Assembly (NCBI GenBank): GCA_024196135.1
Contig: JAMQCK010000475.1
Location: 1-21,897 of the forward strand
DNA from: Pleurotus ostreatus/Saccharomyces cerevisiae fusant
Lineage: Eukaryota > Opisthokonta
Direction of reading: 5' to 3'
DNA: 21,897 nt
Shown: positions 8,106 to 16,689 of the stretch, one piece after another
Layout of the letters: each line of letters starts with the position of its first letter
How positions within the stretch are numbered: the stretch's first letter is position 1
The notes under the pieces: model-generated
What the model was told of the DNA's origin: nothing
What the model saw: the letters and a program-made list of their open reading frames with translations, nothing else
Databases searched by the model: none
Made by a program: the position numbers and the translations under genes

Positions 8106-9406
8106 ATGGCTTCTGTCGTCGTCGCCGGGCCCGCTCAGGCTGCTCTAGATTCCCTATCTCCCGCTCAGATTGATTTCATTGACGGCCTTCCGAAGGCAGA
8201 GCTGCACGCGCATCTCAACGGCTCCATACCACTTCACGTCTTGCGTTCTCTAGCACTCGAGTATGCAAAAGCTCCAACCGCAGCCGTCTCCTCCGCCGCA
8301 ATTGAATCCGGCATCCAAGCTCTCCAGTCCGGCGTCAACCTAGACACCATCCACTCCTTCTTCGACCTTTTCCCGGCAATCTACGCGCTAACATCGACTC
8401 CCGATACCGTCGCCCTCACCGCACGTGCCGTCCTCGCCGACTTCCTCAACGGCCCGAACCCACAATGCGCATACCTCGAGCTGCGCAGCACACCGCGGGC
8501 GGTACCCTCGACGGGAATGACGCGCTTGTCGTATGTTGAGGCTGTGCTCTCGGAGGTAGAGCGCTACCCTGCGGAGCGTGCGGCGCTCGTTGTCAGCCTG
8601 GATCGCCGGATGAGTGACAAAGATGCGGAGGAATGCGTGGCAATTGCGAAGAAGCTCAAGGCGGAGGGTCGCCGTGTAGTCGGGGTCGATTTATGTGGGA
8701 GTCCGCTGGTTGGTATGCTTGTGTTTGAGAAGGGAGAAGAGCGCTGAGATCATTCAGGCGGGTGACATGAACAACTTCAAACGGCACTTCGAGGCGGTTC
8801 GCGAAGCCGGGCTGGGGATCACTCTGCATATCGCTGAGGTACGCGCATACTTCACTCATACCCTCGCGCGCCCTCCTGAACCTTGATTTTGTCTCGGATA
8901 GACGCCGGATAACACGCGCGAGGATACGCTTCAGCTGCTGTCCTTCAAGCCTAATCGTCTCGGGCACGCCACCTTCCTCGACGACGAGACGATTCACGCA
9001 GTCGCACAGGCGGACACCTGCATCGAGATCTGCCTGAGCTCCAATTTGCTGTATCTACATATCCAGCCTCGAGTCCATATCCTTCTGATCATCCACAGAT
9101 GCAAAACCGTCACCTCGATAGACGCGCATCATATCCGTCACTACCTTAAGCATAATCACCGGATAGCGATATGCGTAAGTTCAAATCTGCATTACTTGCT
9201 GAATGTCTCTTGCTGACGGCCATCTCTCGTCCTCCGCTTCCGCATCTTGTCCTGTGCTTATACAGACCGACGACGCGCTGCCCTTCAGGACCAACCTCGT
9301 CGCTGAGTACGCTCTGCTCCTTGCTGCGCCGCCCCTAGGGCTCGGCTTATCGGAAGCGGAGGTGGCGAAGATCACACAGATGGGGATGGATTCACGGTTC
9401 AGGTAG
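8106..9406 (+). CDS. ADAL: Adenosine-deaminase-like protein (ADAL / N6-methyl-AMP deaminase type), 5 exons
   Basis: Exons are 8106-8708, 8758-8838, 8902-9050, 9099-9174 and 9266-9406, 1050 nt in all, for 349 residues, close to the usual length of about 350. The metal-dependent deaminase signature is complete: PKAELHAHLNGS (zinc ligands His34, His36), VVGVDLCGSP, LHIAE (His225, catalytic Glu228), RLGHATF (His250), IEICLSSN and CTDDALPF (Asp305, Asp306). ADAL proteins act in the cytosol and hydrolyse N6-methyl-AMP to IMP, clearing nucleotides released from m6A-modified RNA. The CLSSN and CTDD spacing fits ADAL better than classical adenosine deaminase, but substrate is inferred. Intron 1 (8709-8757) uses a weak GTTGGT donor, needed to join CGSPL to AGDMNNF in phase 0. 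An in-frame ATG at 8073 is possible but adds residues unlike the family. The end (MGMDSRFR, then stop) is short; a 35-bp intron at 9403-9437 would instead give a tail SIAREEKQ. Confidence 0.9.
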
Positions 9407-9631
9407 GCCGTAGCGTTCATAAAATTGTAGAACATAGCATTGCAAGGGAGGAAAAACAGTAGCTACGGGAAAACAACATCTAGGCTCGAGCCATTAGACG
9501 GAATATGTACGATACAAGTGATAACATGAGGATCAGTAAAGAATGGTCAATATATACAATGTGCGGCTTCAACGAATATCTCTAAAGTAAGGTAGCAACC
9601 AAACGTCGGTCTCTGTCTACCAGCACCTTCA

Positions 9632-11596
9632 TCAGAAGTGGAAGCCCCGATGCTCAGACGGAGCCCACTCCTCTTCTTCCTCTTCGTCCCCGAAAAGGGC
9701 ACCAGGCGCGATAGACAGCTCTCCAGCAGAAGCAGAACGACGAAGGGGAGCGTGAGCATCATCTATCTGACGGGAAGTGTGCAGTCCCAAGGTCGCCGTC
9801 GTCGAGCGGTGGAGCGCAGAGATCTCGCTTGTGGCAAAGAAAGCGTGGTCGTTGCCAATGACAGATAATGCACCCTCCTTACCCAAAAAAGCACACCGCG
9901 CATCGCGGGCAACGACCGACGTCTGCGTCACCTCCTCAGCAGCTTCCAGATCCAAGCGCGCCAGAACCTCCACGATCGAGTTGCCGAGCACCGTGTTCTC
10001 ATGCGAGTGGAAGGCGGCCTCGATGGGGTCGACGTCGACGCTCTCAACGCTCGGAGGTCTCTTGAGGCTGGGAGCGCGCTTGACGTTTGGAGTGCGGTTG
10101 AGGCTCGAGGTTCGATTGAGGTTCCGGTTCTGCTTGACGCTCGAAACTTGCATGACACTCGAAGCTCGCTTGAAGGGAGGCGCAGATGCAAGCGGCGCAG
10201 GCTTCGCAGACGCAGGAAGAGACTTCGCAGTCTTCAAGGGTGGCTTGGCGGGCTTGTCGCCCGGCTTGTTGACTGCCCACGGATAGATCTCGTAGTACGG
10301 TTCCGCTTCCTTCCGCGGAGGACTCGACGGCGCGGCCTGACTGGACATTGGGTCAAGTCTCCCCTTCATTGGCGCAAGTCCGGAAGACTCATCCCATTGC
10401 TGTTGAGCGCCGTCTCTTTGCTGGTGACCGCACCCCACTTGCTGCCGCACATAGAAGAGCTCCGGCGCATGCTCGAGCTCGACTTGCGGGCTGGACATCC
10501 CAAAATCGAGGCGCCCATAGTAGCCGCGCTGGACAGGAATGGCCTGAGAGGGCGGGAAACGCTGGGATGGCGGAGGAGCGTGGGATGGCGGAAGAGCCTG
10601 GAAGGGAGCGCTAGAGTGGAGTGGCATCGAATTCGCTTGACCGCCGCGGTAGGAACCGAGTTGAGCTTGCTGAATGCCACCATACATTGGGGTCGTCATC
10701 CCTCCGTACGAAGGGTTCGCCATACCACCATACAAAGGAGGAAGCAAAGGGTCATCTTGCGCGTACATGAACCTCGAGTGTCCGGGTTGGTATCCAGGAG
10801 GATATGCGGCTCGCGCGTACAGAGGCGGTACGAAGTTTGGCGGCATCTGTGGTAGACCTGACAGCGTCTGAAGGTTGCCTGGGATTGGGTGAAGCGGAAG
10901 CCTTGCCATCGCCACCGAAAGCGAAGGGACCTGGTGAGGTGGAAGCTGCGCTTGGGCCGTGTAAATGTTCGCATATGCAGACGGACGGTTGCCGTTCGCA
11001 GACATCGGCGCCCGGGGCCCGACCTCCGCGTAGGTAGGTGCTCGTCGACCAGCGCGCGTGCGACGAGCTGTGCGGATATCTTTCCCGGTCGCGGGGTCCT
11101 TCCGTCCGAAGGTGGCGCTATCGAGGACGGGGATGGGTTGAGGGTTGCTGTGATCGGGAGTGGCTTGAGTGCTGGTGCTCTCGCGAGGAGTCATTGACCT
11201 CTTCTGGTCACGGTCCTTCGTATCGGGATTGACCGCATCGGGGATCGCGTCGCAGATAGACGAGGGCGTCGGCGCAGGATCGTCGATGTCGCTGTGGGGT
11301 ATCACCATCGACATATCGGCGCCCTTGACCGGGACTGTCACGCGCATGGCGTCCCCACAAGAGCTGGTCCGACTAGCTCTGAAGCTTCCACGCGAGGTGG
11401 TGCGCGAAGGGCAATCAGGAGAGCCACGAGCTGAGTCTGGCAAAGAGACCGATTTTGGGCTTCCATGAGAGCTATCAGAGTCCTTGCCACTGGAGAGCGC
11501 AGGCGTGTCGTGGCGAGCGGAATCATCCGAGGATGGCGACGCAGGAGCAGTCGGCAGATCAGTTCCCTTACACGCGGTGGGTTCTTCTTGAGACAT
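9632..11596 (-). CDS. Large intrinsically disordered protein with hexapeptide repeats, unknown function
   Basis: One uninterrupted frame of 654 residues starts at an ATG directly followed by SQEEPTACKG. It is rich in Ser, Pro, Ala and Arg and contains no fold I recognise. The N-terminal 200 residues are Ser/Thr/Asp-rich. The middle holds Pro/Tyr/Gly/Gln-rich sequence with a small repeat (YGGMANPSYGGMTTPMYGGI). From about residue 490 a run of hexapeptides KRASSV..NRTSSL..NRTPNV.KRAPSL.KRPPSV appears. A moderately ordered stretch follows (EAAFHSHENTVLGNSIVEVL, then EGALSVIGNDHAFFATSEI), and the acidic tail ends DEEEEEEWAPSEHRGFHF. R-x-x-S-[LV] and RRSAS match basophilic-kinase (PKA-like) sites, so a phosphorylated scaffold or regulator is plausible but inferred. 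The gene converges on the ADAL-like gene with 225 bp between. The length and lack of stops on a GC-rich strand support real coding. Confidence 0.75.
   Translation of the reverse strand: MSQEEPTACKGTDLPTAPASPSSDDSARHDTPALSSGKDSDSSHGSPKSVSLPDSARGSPDCPSRTTSRGSFRASRTSSCGDAMRVTVPVKGADMSMVIPHSDIDDPAPTPSSICDAIPDAVNPDTKDRDQKRSMTPRESTSTQATPDHSNPQPIPVLDSATFGRKDPATGKDIRTARRTRAGRRAPTYAEVGPRAPMSANGNRPSAYANIYTAQAQLPPHQVPSLSVAMARLPLHPIPGNLQTLSGLPQMPPNFVPPLYARAAYPPGYQPGHSRFMYAQDDPLLPPLYGGMANPSYGGMTTPMYGGIQQAQLGSYRGGQANSMPLHSSAPFQALPPSHAPPPSQRFPPSQAIPVQRGYYGRLDFGMSSPQVELEHAPELFYVRQQVGCGHQQRDGAQQQWDESSGLAPMKGRLDPMSSQAAPSSPPRKEAEPYYEIYPWAVNKPGDKPAKPPLKTAKSLPASAKPAPLASAPPFKRASSVMQVSSVKQNRNLNRTSSLNRTPNVKRAPSLKRPPSVESVDVDPIEAAFHSHENTVLGNSIVEVLARLDLEAAEEVTQTSVVARDARCAFLGKEGALSVIGNDHAFFATSEISALHRSTTATLGLHTSRQIDDAHAPLRRSASAGELSIAPGALFGDEEEEEEWAPSEHRGFHF
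10043..10175 (-). repeat. 18-bp tandem repeats encoding the R-x-x-S hexapeptide array
   Basis: Six phased 18-bp units occupy 10062-10079, 10080-10097, 10098-10115, 10116-10133, 10134-10151 and 10152-10169; each opens with ttgag, ttgac or atgac on the plus strand. Half-units flank them on both sides. They encode hexads of the form [KN]R[TAP][SP][SN][LV] with two degenerate members (MQVSSV, KQNRNL). Bases at third positions vary as much as the others, so the array is old. Confidence 0.75.
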
Positions 11597-11615
11597 CTTG
11601 TAGGGGGCTACGCGT

Positions 11616-11842
11616 CTAAAGTCAATCTCAGGGAGAGTCCGTCAATTATGTTCGCTGGCAGAAGATGCCACACATACCTTTGCCACAACACTTCGATCAA
11701 GAGGAGCAGGTGAATACAAGCGCGATGTCACGCCAAGAAGAGCGTCGCCGAAAGTCAGAAGGGCGAATGGCAAGGTGGGATAATGGTAGAAGGGAAGAGA
11801 GAGACGGTGCAGTGACGCATGCACGACGCTGCTCCTTTTAAA
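11616..11842 (-). promoter_or_regulatory. Probable promoter and 5'-UTR intron of the disordered-protein gene
   Basis: Minus strand: a TATA-like tttaaaagg lies at about 11834-11842. A pyrimidine-rich leader follows, then an intron with donor AAG|GTATGT (from 11677), branch ATTGAC and acceptor TTTAG (11616), 62 bp. The ATG at 11596 lies 20 bp further on. The TATA-like element overlaps the stop codon (11838-11840) of the upstream relic gene. An upstream coding exon cannot be excluded. Confidence 0.45.
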
Positions 11843-12447
11843 CCGACGACATAAACATGCCTGGACCGAATTTGAAATGCTGGGTCATGTCCTCGAGGCC
11901 GACAAAAACTGTATCGCCTCGCGATTGAAGGACTTCACAGCCTTCAAGCACGCCGGGCCCTTCGATATCACACTTTGCTGGCAGATTATGCACGAAGCTG
12001 CGAAGGAAGGTCGATAACTTGCGCGGACAGCCTGAACCAGGCCGCCCGTCGTACTTTCCACAAGTACGCGATCATACTGAGAGGTCACAGAGCTTTTGGG
12101 TCAAAATAGCCGAGTGCTACGTGCTGATCTGGCGGAATGAAGCAGCAAAGTCGAATGAGGTGTCGACTCGTTGGTGGTAGCTAAAGAGAACAATATTACC
12201 TTTCCAAGCACAAACAAAGGTCGGGATTTGCCGCGACGCCACATCAGTTGCGCGATCACGAGATCAATTTCCTCCTTGTCTTGTGCGTCCATCTTCTTTT
12301 CGATCTTGTTACCACAAAGAATACACGCGAAGGGGGTCTCTTATTGTTCTCCCGTCTGTAGATTTCGTCCCAGCAATTGAACACGAATTCCCACCGGTCT
12401 CTCATGAACGTCGCGACGGGCCGATGACGATCCTTCGAGCACAGCAT
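11838..12447 (-). pseudogene. Frameshifted relic of an unidentified gene family (copy B)
   Basis: Minus-strand blocks in three frames join into one protein-like sequence. Block 1 is DRHRPVATFMRDRWEFVF, then NCWDEIYRRENNKRPP. Block 2, one frameshift later, is FACILCGNKIEKKMDAQDK, then IAQLMWRRGKSRPLFVLGK, ending at a GTAATA donor at 12199. Block 3, after a probable intron, is VESTTGGLVQAVRASYRPS. Block 4, after another frameshift, is FLRSFVHNLPAKCDIEGP, then GVLEGCEVLQSRGDTVFVGL, ending FKFGPGMFMSSV and TAA at 11838-11840. At least two frameshifts, near 12330-12340 and near 12010, break it. The chemistry looks like a real globular protein, but I do not recognise the family. Copy A (5775-6190) shares blocks 1-2. 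No complete first exon is seen. Confidence 0.6.
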
Positions 12448-12592
12448 GTTTTATTCAGCAGCAGTAACGGCGGCGGGCGCGCGTTCGGCACTCTTCATCG
12501 GCGTGCTGCTTACTCATAAGATGCATCTCTCTCCGCCCCTCGCGTCCTCCGTCAATTGTCGTCGAGCCGCTATATCCGTCCGCCAAGAAGTA

Positions 12593-12600
12593 CATATATA
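12593..12600. promoter_or_regulatory. TATA element at the head-to-head junction of F-box gene 2 and relic B
   Basis: catatata at 12593-12600 lies about 70 bp ahead of the ATG at 12670, supporting that start for the F-box gene. Being near-palindromic, it also reads as TATA on the minus strand upstream of relic B. Confidence 0.5.
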
Positions 12601-12669
12601 GCGGGGTCTTTGAACGAACAAGAGCCTCGAGACGTCATTCTGACAAGAGACCGATACACGTGCTACGAA

Positions 12670-14808
12670 ATGCTAACGACCGCGATCGCTGTGAGTGACG
12701 GCCCCCTGCGCTACTTGTTCGCCTCCGCTCACCGCGTTTCCCTCCTTGCCCCTCGCCGTCACCCTTCGTGTCGCGCCCCCTTCTAGATCCCGCTCGTCGA
12801 CCAGGGCAGTATGGACCTGCGAAATGCTGGTATACGAGAGGGTACGACGCCCTTACGTCCGTGCCGTAGCTGTCTCATTCACCCGCTTACAGCCCGCCGC
12901 GTGAAGCGAGGAAAGCGCGTCAGCCTCCCAGCTGACATCGGGCGCGCCCGCACCTTCGACCTGCATGCCATCGGCGCCGCGCTCGGCCATCTCGTAGAGG
13001 AGAGCGCGTCACCCGCGCCGATTCCGCCTTCGGCGTTCGACCGGGTTCCGACAGAGCTATTGACGGAGATCTTTCTCCGCTGCCGCGTTCCCGGCGCGGA
13101 CGCGACGGACACACGTCAACCACCGTGGACGCTCTCCCACGTGTGCTCGCGCTGGCGCGCCGCGGCTCTCGCCTGTCCCGCCCTTTGGCAGCATGTCCAC
13201 GTGGATGCGCTTGCGTATTTGGCGATTTTCCCCCATTATCCGACTCTCCTGAGGACGTATATGCGCCGCTCGGACCCGCTTCCGCTACATATTACTCTCG
13301 CACAATCGAACGGACGCATACACCCACGCGTGCGCACCGAAGATCTTCGTCCAGACCACGAGCGCGCCCTGATCGACATCCTCGCAGCCCATTCCGAGCG
13401 ATGGATCTCTGCAGATCTATGTTTGACCTTCGACTCTGCTCCTCTCGAGCGACTACAAGACCATCTCCCCCGACTCTCCCGCATTCGTCTCCTCATGTAC
13501 GCCCCTGGCTCGCGCATCAGCTTCCTCCAAAATGCACCCGCTCTCACCACCTTTGCCACGCCGCAGCTCGCCTGCAACAATGTTATCCTTCCCTGGTCCA
13601 ACCTCGCCCACTACGACGGGCCGCTGCGCTTCAACCCCATCGCGCGCGATCCGGCGAGCGATCCGCTGGCGGCGCTCAGCAACCTCGTCACCCTTGCGCT
13701 GAGGTTCCCGTACTTGCCCCCGCCGACCTTCGAGCCCATCGTATTTCCACGCTTACGCGCACTCAGCATCTTCAGCCCTGAGTGCCTCGCGCGCATAACG
13801 GCGCCCCGGCTCGAGGTGCTTGCGCTCGGCGGCGCGGGCCCAGCGGAGATCGCTGCTGAACTGCTCGAGCGAAACGCGGCGGCGCTGCTGGAGGAGAACG
13901 CGGCGGCGCTATCGGGAAATAATTCTAGAGAATTCTGGGCGAGGTCGACCTCGTCACCCCTCCGCGCCCTCCGCCTCCAATGCCTCTCCCTCACCCCTTC
14001 GTGTCTCGCGCGCATCATCGCCGCCGCGCCCGCGTTGGAAGATCTGCGCATCAGCCTGAAGAAGTGGCCGATGCAGGCGATTTGTGCTGAGCTCTATGCG
14101 GGTCTGGCGGGGTGTGGGTGCGTACCGCGCGGGCTGCGCTTGTTGGCGATTCCGTGCACGGGGCGGTGGTTCGCGCTCGGCGACGCTCACTCCCACTTGC
14201 GGGCCGCCCATCCCATGAGGTCTGGCTCCCTTTCCCGCCAGGAGAGATCGCACCTGCGCGCCGATTTCCACTCGCGCGCCGACAAGCCCCATCCGCAAGC
14301 GCCGGCTGCCGAACCCAGCCTTGATGCGCTCCTGTCCGCGATCCAGAAGCAGGCCCCGCATCTGGCTGCCGTGCAGCTGCTTCCGAACGCCAATGTGGCG
14401 ACTATGCTGGACGAGACGATGCTGGTTCTGGAGCGGTTGGAGACGAGGGATGCTGCGACTTCTTTGACGAATCATGGGAGGCGCATCGCCATCTCCGTGA
14501 TTCCCTCCTCGAGCGTGTCGGAGGTGGTCAGCTCGTGGGCGAATGTCGCCGGCGCTGTCGATCTGGAAGAGGACGACACATTGATTAATCCCTCGAGATG
14601 TGCTTCTATGCCTATGATCCCGAGCTACACTCCTCCCTCAGCGAACCCTTCGACGGACAAGCCTGACGGCCGTCGACTGCTTCAAGACTCCAGCCAGATA
14701 TCGTCGCTCTTTCCTGGAACACGCCCCGTATATCATAGCGGGCTTACTCCCGTTCGACGCGGACTTGTCCGGCGGTACAGTCTGGTACCGAGGGAGCGGT
14801 CGCGGTAG
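12670..14808 (+). CDS. F-box protein with leucine-rich C-terminal region, 3 exons
   Basis: Proposed exons are 12670-12690, 12787-12841 and 12893-14808 (1992 nt, 663 residues). Exon 3 alone holds most of the protein. The F-box lies at about residues 72-125: FDRVPTELLTEIFLRC, then LSHVCSRWRAAALACPALWQ. The rest shows irregular leucine-rich periodicity (LPRLSRIRLLMYAPG, FPRLRALSIF, SPLRALRLQCLSL, APALEDLRISL), typical of agaricomycete F-box/LRR proteins that present substrates to SCF ubiquitin ligases. An Ala/Glu-rich insert (ERNAAALLEENAAAL) and a disordered tail with many Ser/Pro occur. The upstream start rests on a TATA box at 12593-12600 and a clean GTGAGT..TTCTAG intron. Intron 12842-12892 is 51 bp, in frame and free of stops, so a version starting at 12811 and retaining it (665 residues) is equally readable. 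The substrate is unknown. Confidence 0.85.
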
Positions 14809-15079
14809 TAGAAAATATATCATCCTTGGACGCGGACTGGTCTCCTAGGGTTTTTTTTTTCATCTCGCTTTCGAGAATATGACCGCAATGTGAGACTGAC
14901 GTGCACTATGAGGGTGAGGGTATCGGCTTCCAATTCATGACATACACTCAAACCATATTCTCTAGGCGACATAAAAGCATACACAATTGCATGTCTAATA
15001 GTCTACTGTAGACGTGGACCCCCCGGATAAGTGCAGACCTCTCAAGCGATAATCCTCTAATGATTCAATCGTGATACCC
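14809..15079. other. Short intergenic region between convergent genes
   Basis: It contains a run of ten T (14850-14859) and AT-richer DNA suited to 3' ends of both neighbours. No gene is seen. Confidence 0.5.
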
Positions 15080-15721
15080 TCAGAACTGCATGGCCTGGGG
15101 CGGGCAGCCGCGCATCTCGCAGGTATCAAAGTGGCCCATAAGCACCGTCAAGCCATTATCATTGACCTTGTGGCGGATGTCGTGGGTTATCGCCTGCGTC
15201 GTGTGCCGCCCGATCATCGGCGGCGGCGCGCTGGCGCCCGGGGCCTCACGTCGCTCACAGCACAGGCGTACCCAGACCGACCCATCCTTGGTGACCGCGG
15301 TCGCGTCGTGCTCGATGACGCACGCGCTCGGGTGGTTATCGACCTCCTTGTACTGGCTGTGGCAGCGCGTGCAGTGGCGCACGCGCCCCGCGTCCGTCGC
15401 TGCTTCCCTCGCGGCCCCGAGGTACGCGCCGCAGGCGTCGAGGCCTTGGAGGAGGGTTTCGACGGCGGTAGAGCGGACGTTGCCGCGGAGGATGCGGTCG
15501 AGGCAGTCGGTGAGCAGGTTCGGGTCGTTGCGGATGGCGTAGATGAGCGTCTGGGTGGCGACGGAGGGGCCCTGCGGGGCGAAGGTGTCCTCGGCGCGGA
15601 GGGGGCGGCCGCGGCGGAGCGGGGGGTTCGGCTGCGCGTTGAAGCCGTTGTTGAGAGGGACGTAGGCGCCGGTGGCCGGGTTGTAGGCGAGCCCGGGGTT
15701 GTTGAAGTTGAACATGTTCAT
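15080..15721 (-). CDS. Small protein with C-x2-C-x13-C-x3-H zinc motif, unknown function
   Basis: A single-exon frame of 213 residues starts MNMFNFNNPG. The N-terminus (1-50) is Asn/Pro-rich and disordered. Residues 52-110 look helical (VATQTLIYAIRNDPNLLTDC, VETLLQGLDACGAYLGAA). A probable zinc site follows: Cys117, Cys120, Cys134 and His138 in CTRCHSQY..NHPSACVIEH. Further Cys (154, 155, 201, 206) and His residues could make a second site. I know this CxxCH..NH..AC..H pattern only as a feature of uncharacterised basidiomycete proteins, so no function is assigned. A TATA box about 95 bp upstream and the uninterrupted frame support a real gene. It converges with F-box gene 2. Confidence 0.75.
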   Translation of the reverse strand: MNMFNFNNPGLAYNPATGAYVPLNNGFNAQPNPPLRRGRPLRAEDTFAPQGPSVATQTLIYAIRNDPNLLTDCLDRILRGNVRSTAVETLLQGLDACGAYLGAAREAATDAGRVRHCTRCHSQYKEVDNHPSACVIEHDATAVTKDGSVWVRLCCERREAPGASAPPPMIGRHTTQAITHDIRHKVNDNGLTVLMGHFDTCEMRGCPPQAMQF

Positions 15722-15815
15722 GGTGGATAGCGGAGCTGCTGGCGGCGACGCGGCGGACGATGCGGGCTTGGTCTTGAAGGGCTTGAGAGGTGGTGAACCC
15801 GTTGGCAGTCCCGCC

Positions 15816-15823
15816 TCTTATAG
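15816..15823 (-). promoter_or_regulatory. TATA box of the zinc-motif gene
   Basis: The minus strand reads cctataagagg, about 95 bp before the ATG at 15721. A C-rich leader lies between them. Confidence 0.6.
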
Positions 15824-16675
15824 GCCTGCAAAGCGACACAAACACATGAGCGCGTGGCGTTAGTAATGTTGAGCTTCGGACAATGGCAAAAGCCATCATA
15901 CACGGTGCTGCGGAGGGTATGTCCGATGCATGATTAGCGCTATGGCCGGCGTTGTCAGGCTTCGGCAACATGAGGCGGTCTACAAAGCAAAGGTTGGCGC
16001 ACCATCAAAGGGACAAAAGAGCCAAGCACGGAGTCACAGCCACTTCGAATGAACTGTGACGCCGTGACCGCGTCTATCAGCGACTCGCCCGTTGTCCATG
16101 CCACGAATTAGAAGCGTCCCTTACTTTTCCAGCTGTGGCAATGGGTCGGTCGTTCTGGGTCTGCGAATCTGGGATTAATCAGGGATTCGTTATCGGAGAG
16201 ATAGTCAGCTTCTGCCACTCAACATTCAGTAGGCTCGACTCGAGGACGGAAGAAGAACGAGAACGCAGATCCGTAGGCACGCTACGCCTGAAACCCGTTC
16301 ATGCAGGAAGACCCGAGAGTTTAATGAAGGGGGCTGGGTATTCTGCAGGGAAGAAAGGAAGACTGAATGGTGATATCAATGCGCATTATCATAAGCACGA
16401 AGTCAGAGACCCGCTCATACAAGTGACATACCGCCGGCACAAAACCACACGTCTAGTGCTTGTTCCTGGTTAGGAACGACGTCAACAAAGGCGTCCGAGC
16501 GTCCCGGATGCATCGGGACCGGCATCCTTGGCTAATCACAAAAGAAGCAGCGGGATTGACCGTCGGTCGTAAGGCGGGCCATAAGTTGACTCACCGTCGT
16601 TCTCCGACGTGCGCAGGGCTTGGCTGAACGAAGTCGTGCCTCGAATCCGTCTCTTTTCGAACTCCTGACCACAAA
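15824..16675. other. Intergenic, no supported gene
   Basis: A 112-codon plus-strand frame at 16135-16473 has no recognisable domain, no TATA box and unbiased codons, so I do not call it a gene. The right end (about 16500-16675) was directly upstream of SET gene 3 before the retroelement inserted and may hold parts of its original promoter. Confidence 0.45.
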
Positions 16676-16689
16676 GTTCAGCTAGTCGT
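16676..16689. repeat. Target-site duplication, 3' side of the retroelement
   Basis: gttcagctagtcgt, identical over all 14 bases to 18298-18311. It abuts the poly(A) end of the minus-strand element. Confidence 0.9.

Noticed and set aside
6223..9406. A functional methylation pathway linking the SET genes with the ADAL-like deaminase
   Set aside because: The SET proteins act on protein lysines and ADAL on methylated nucleotides; adjacency and a divergent promoter alone do not support a joint pathway.
10001..10855. 284-codon plus-strand frame
   Set aside because: It is antisense to the disordered-protein gene. Its Arg/Leu-rich composition follows from the Ser/Pro/Ala codons of the true strand.
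16135..16473. 112-codon plus-strand frame
   Set aside because: No domain, no promoter signal and no codon bias distinguish it from chance.
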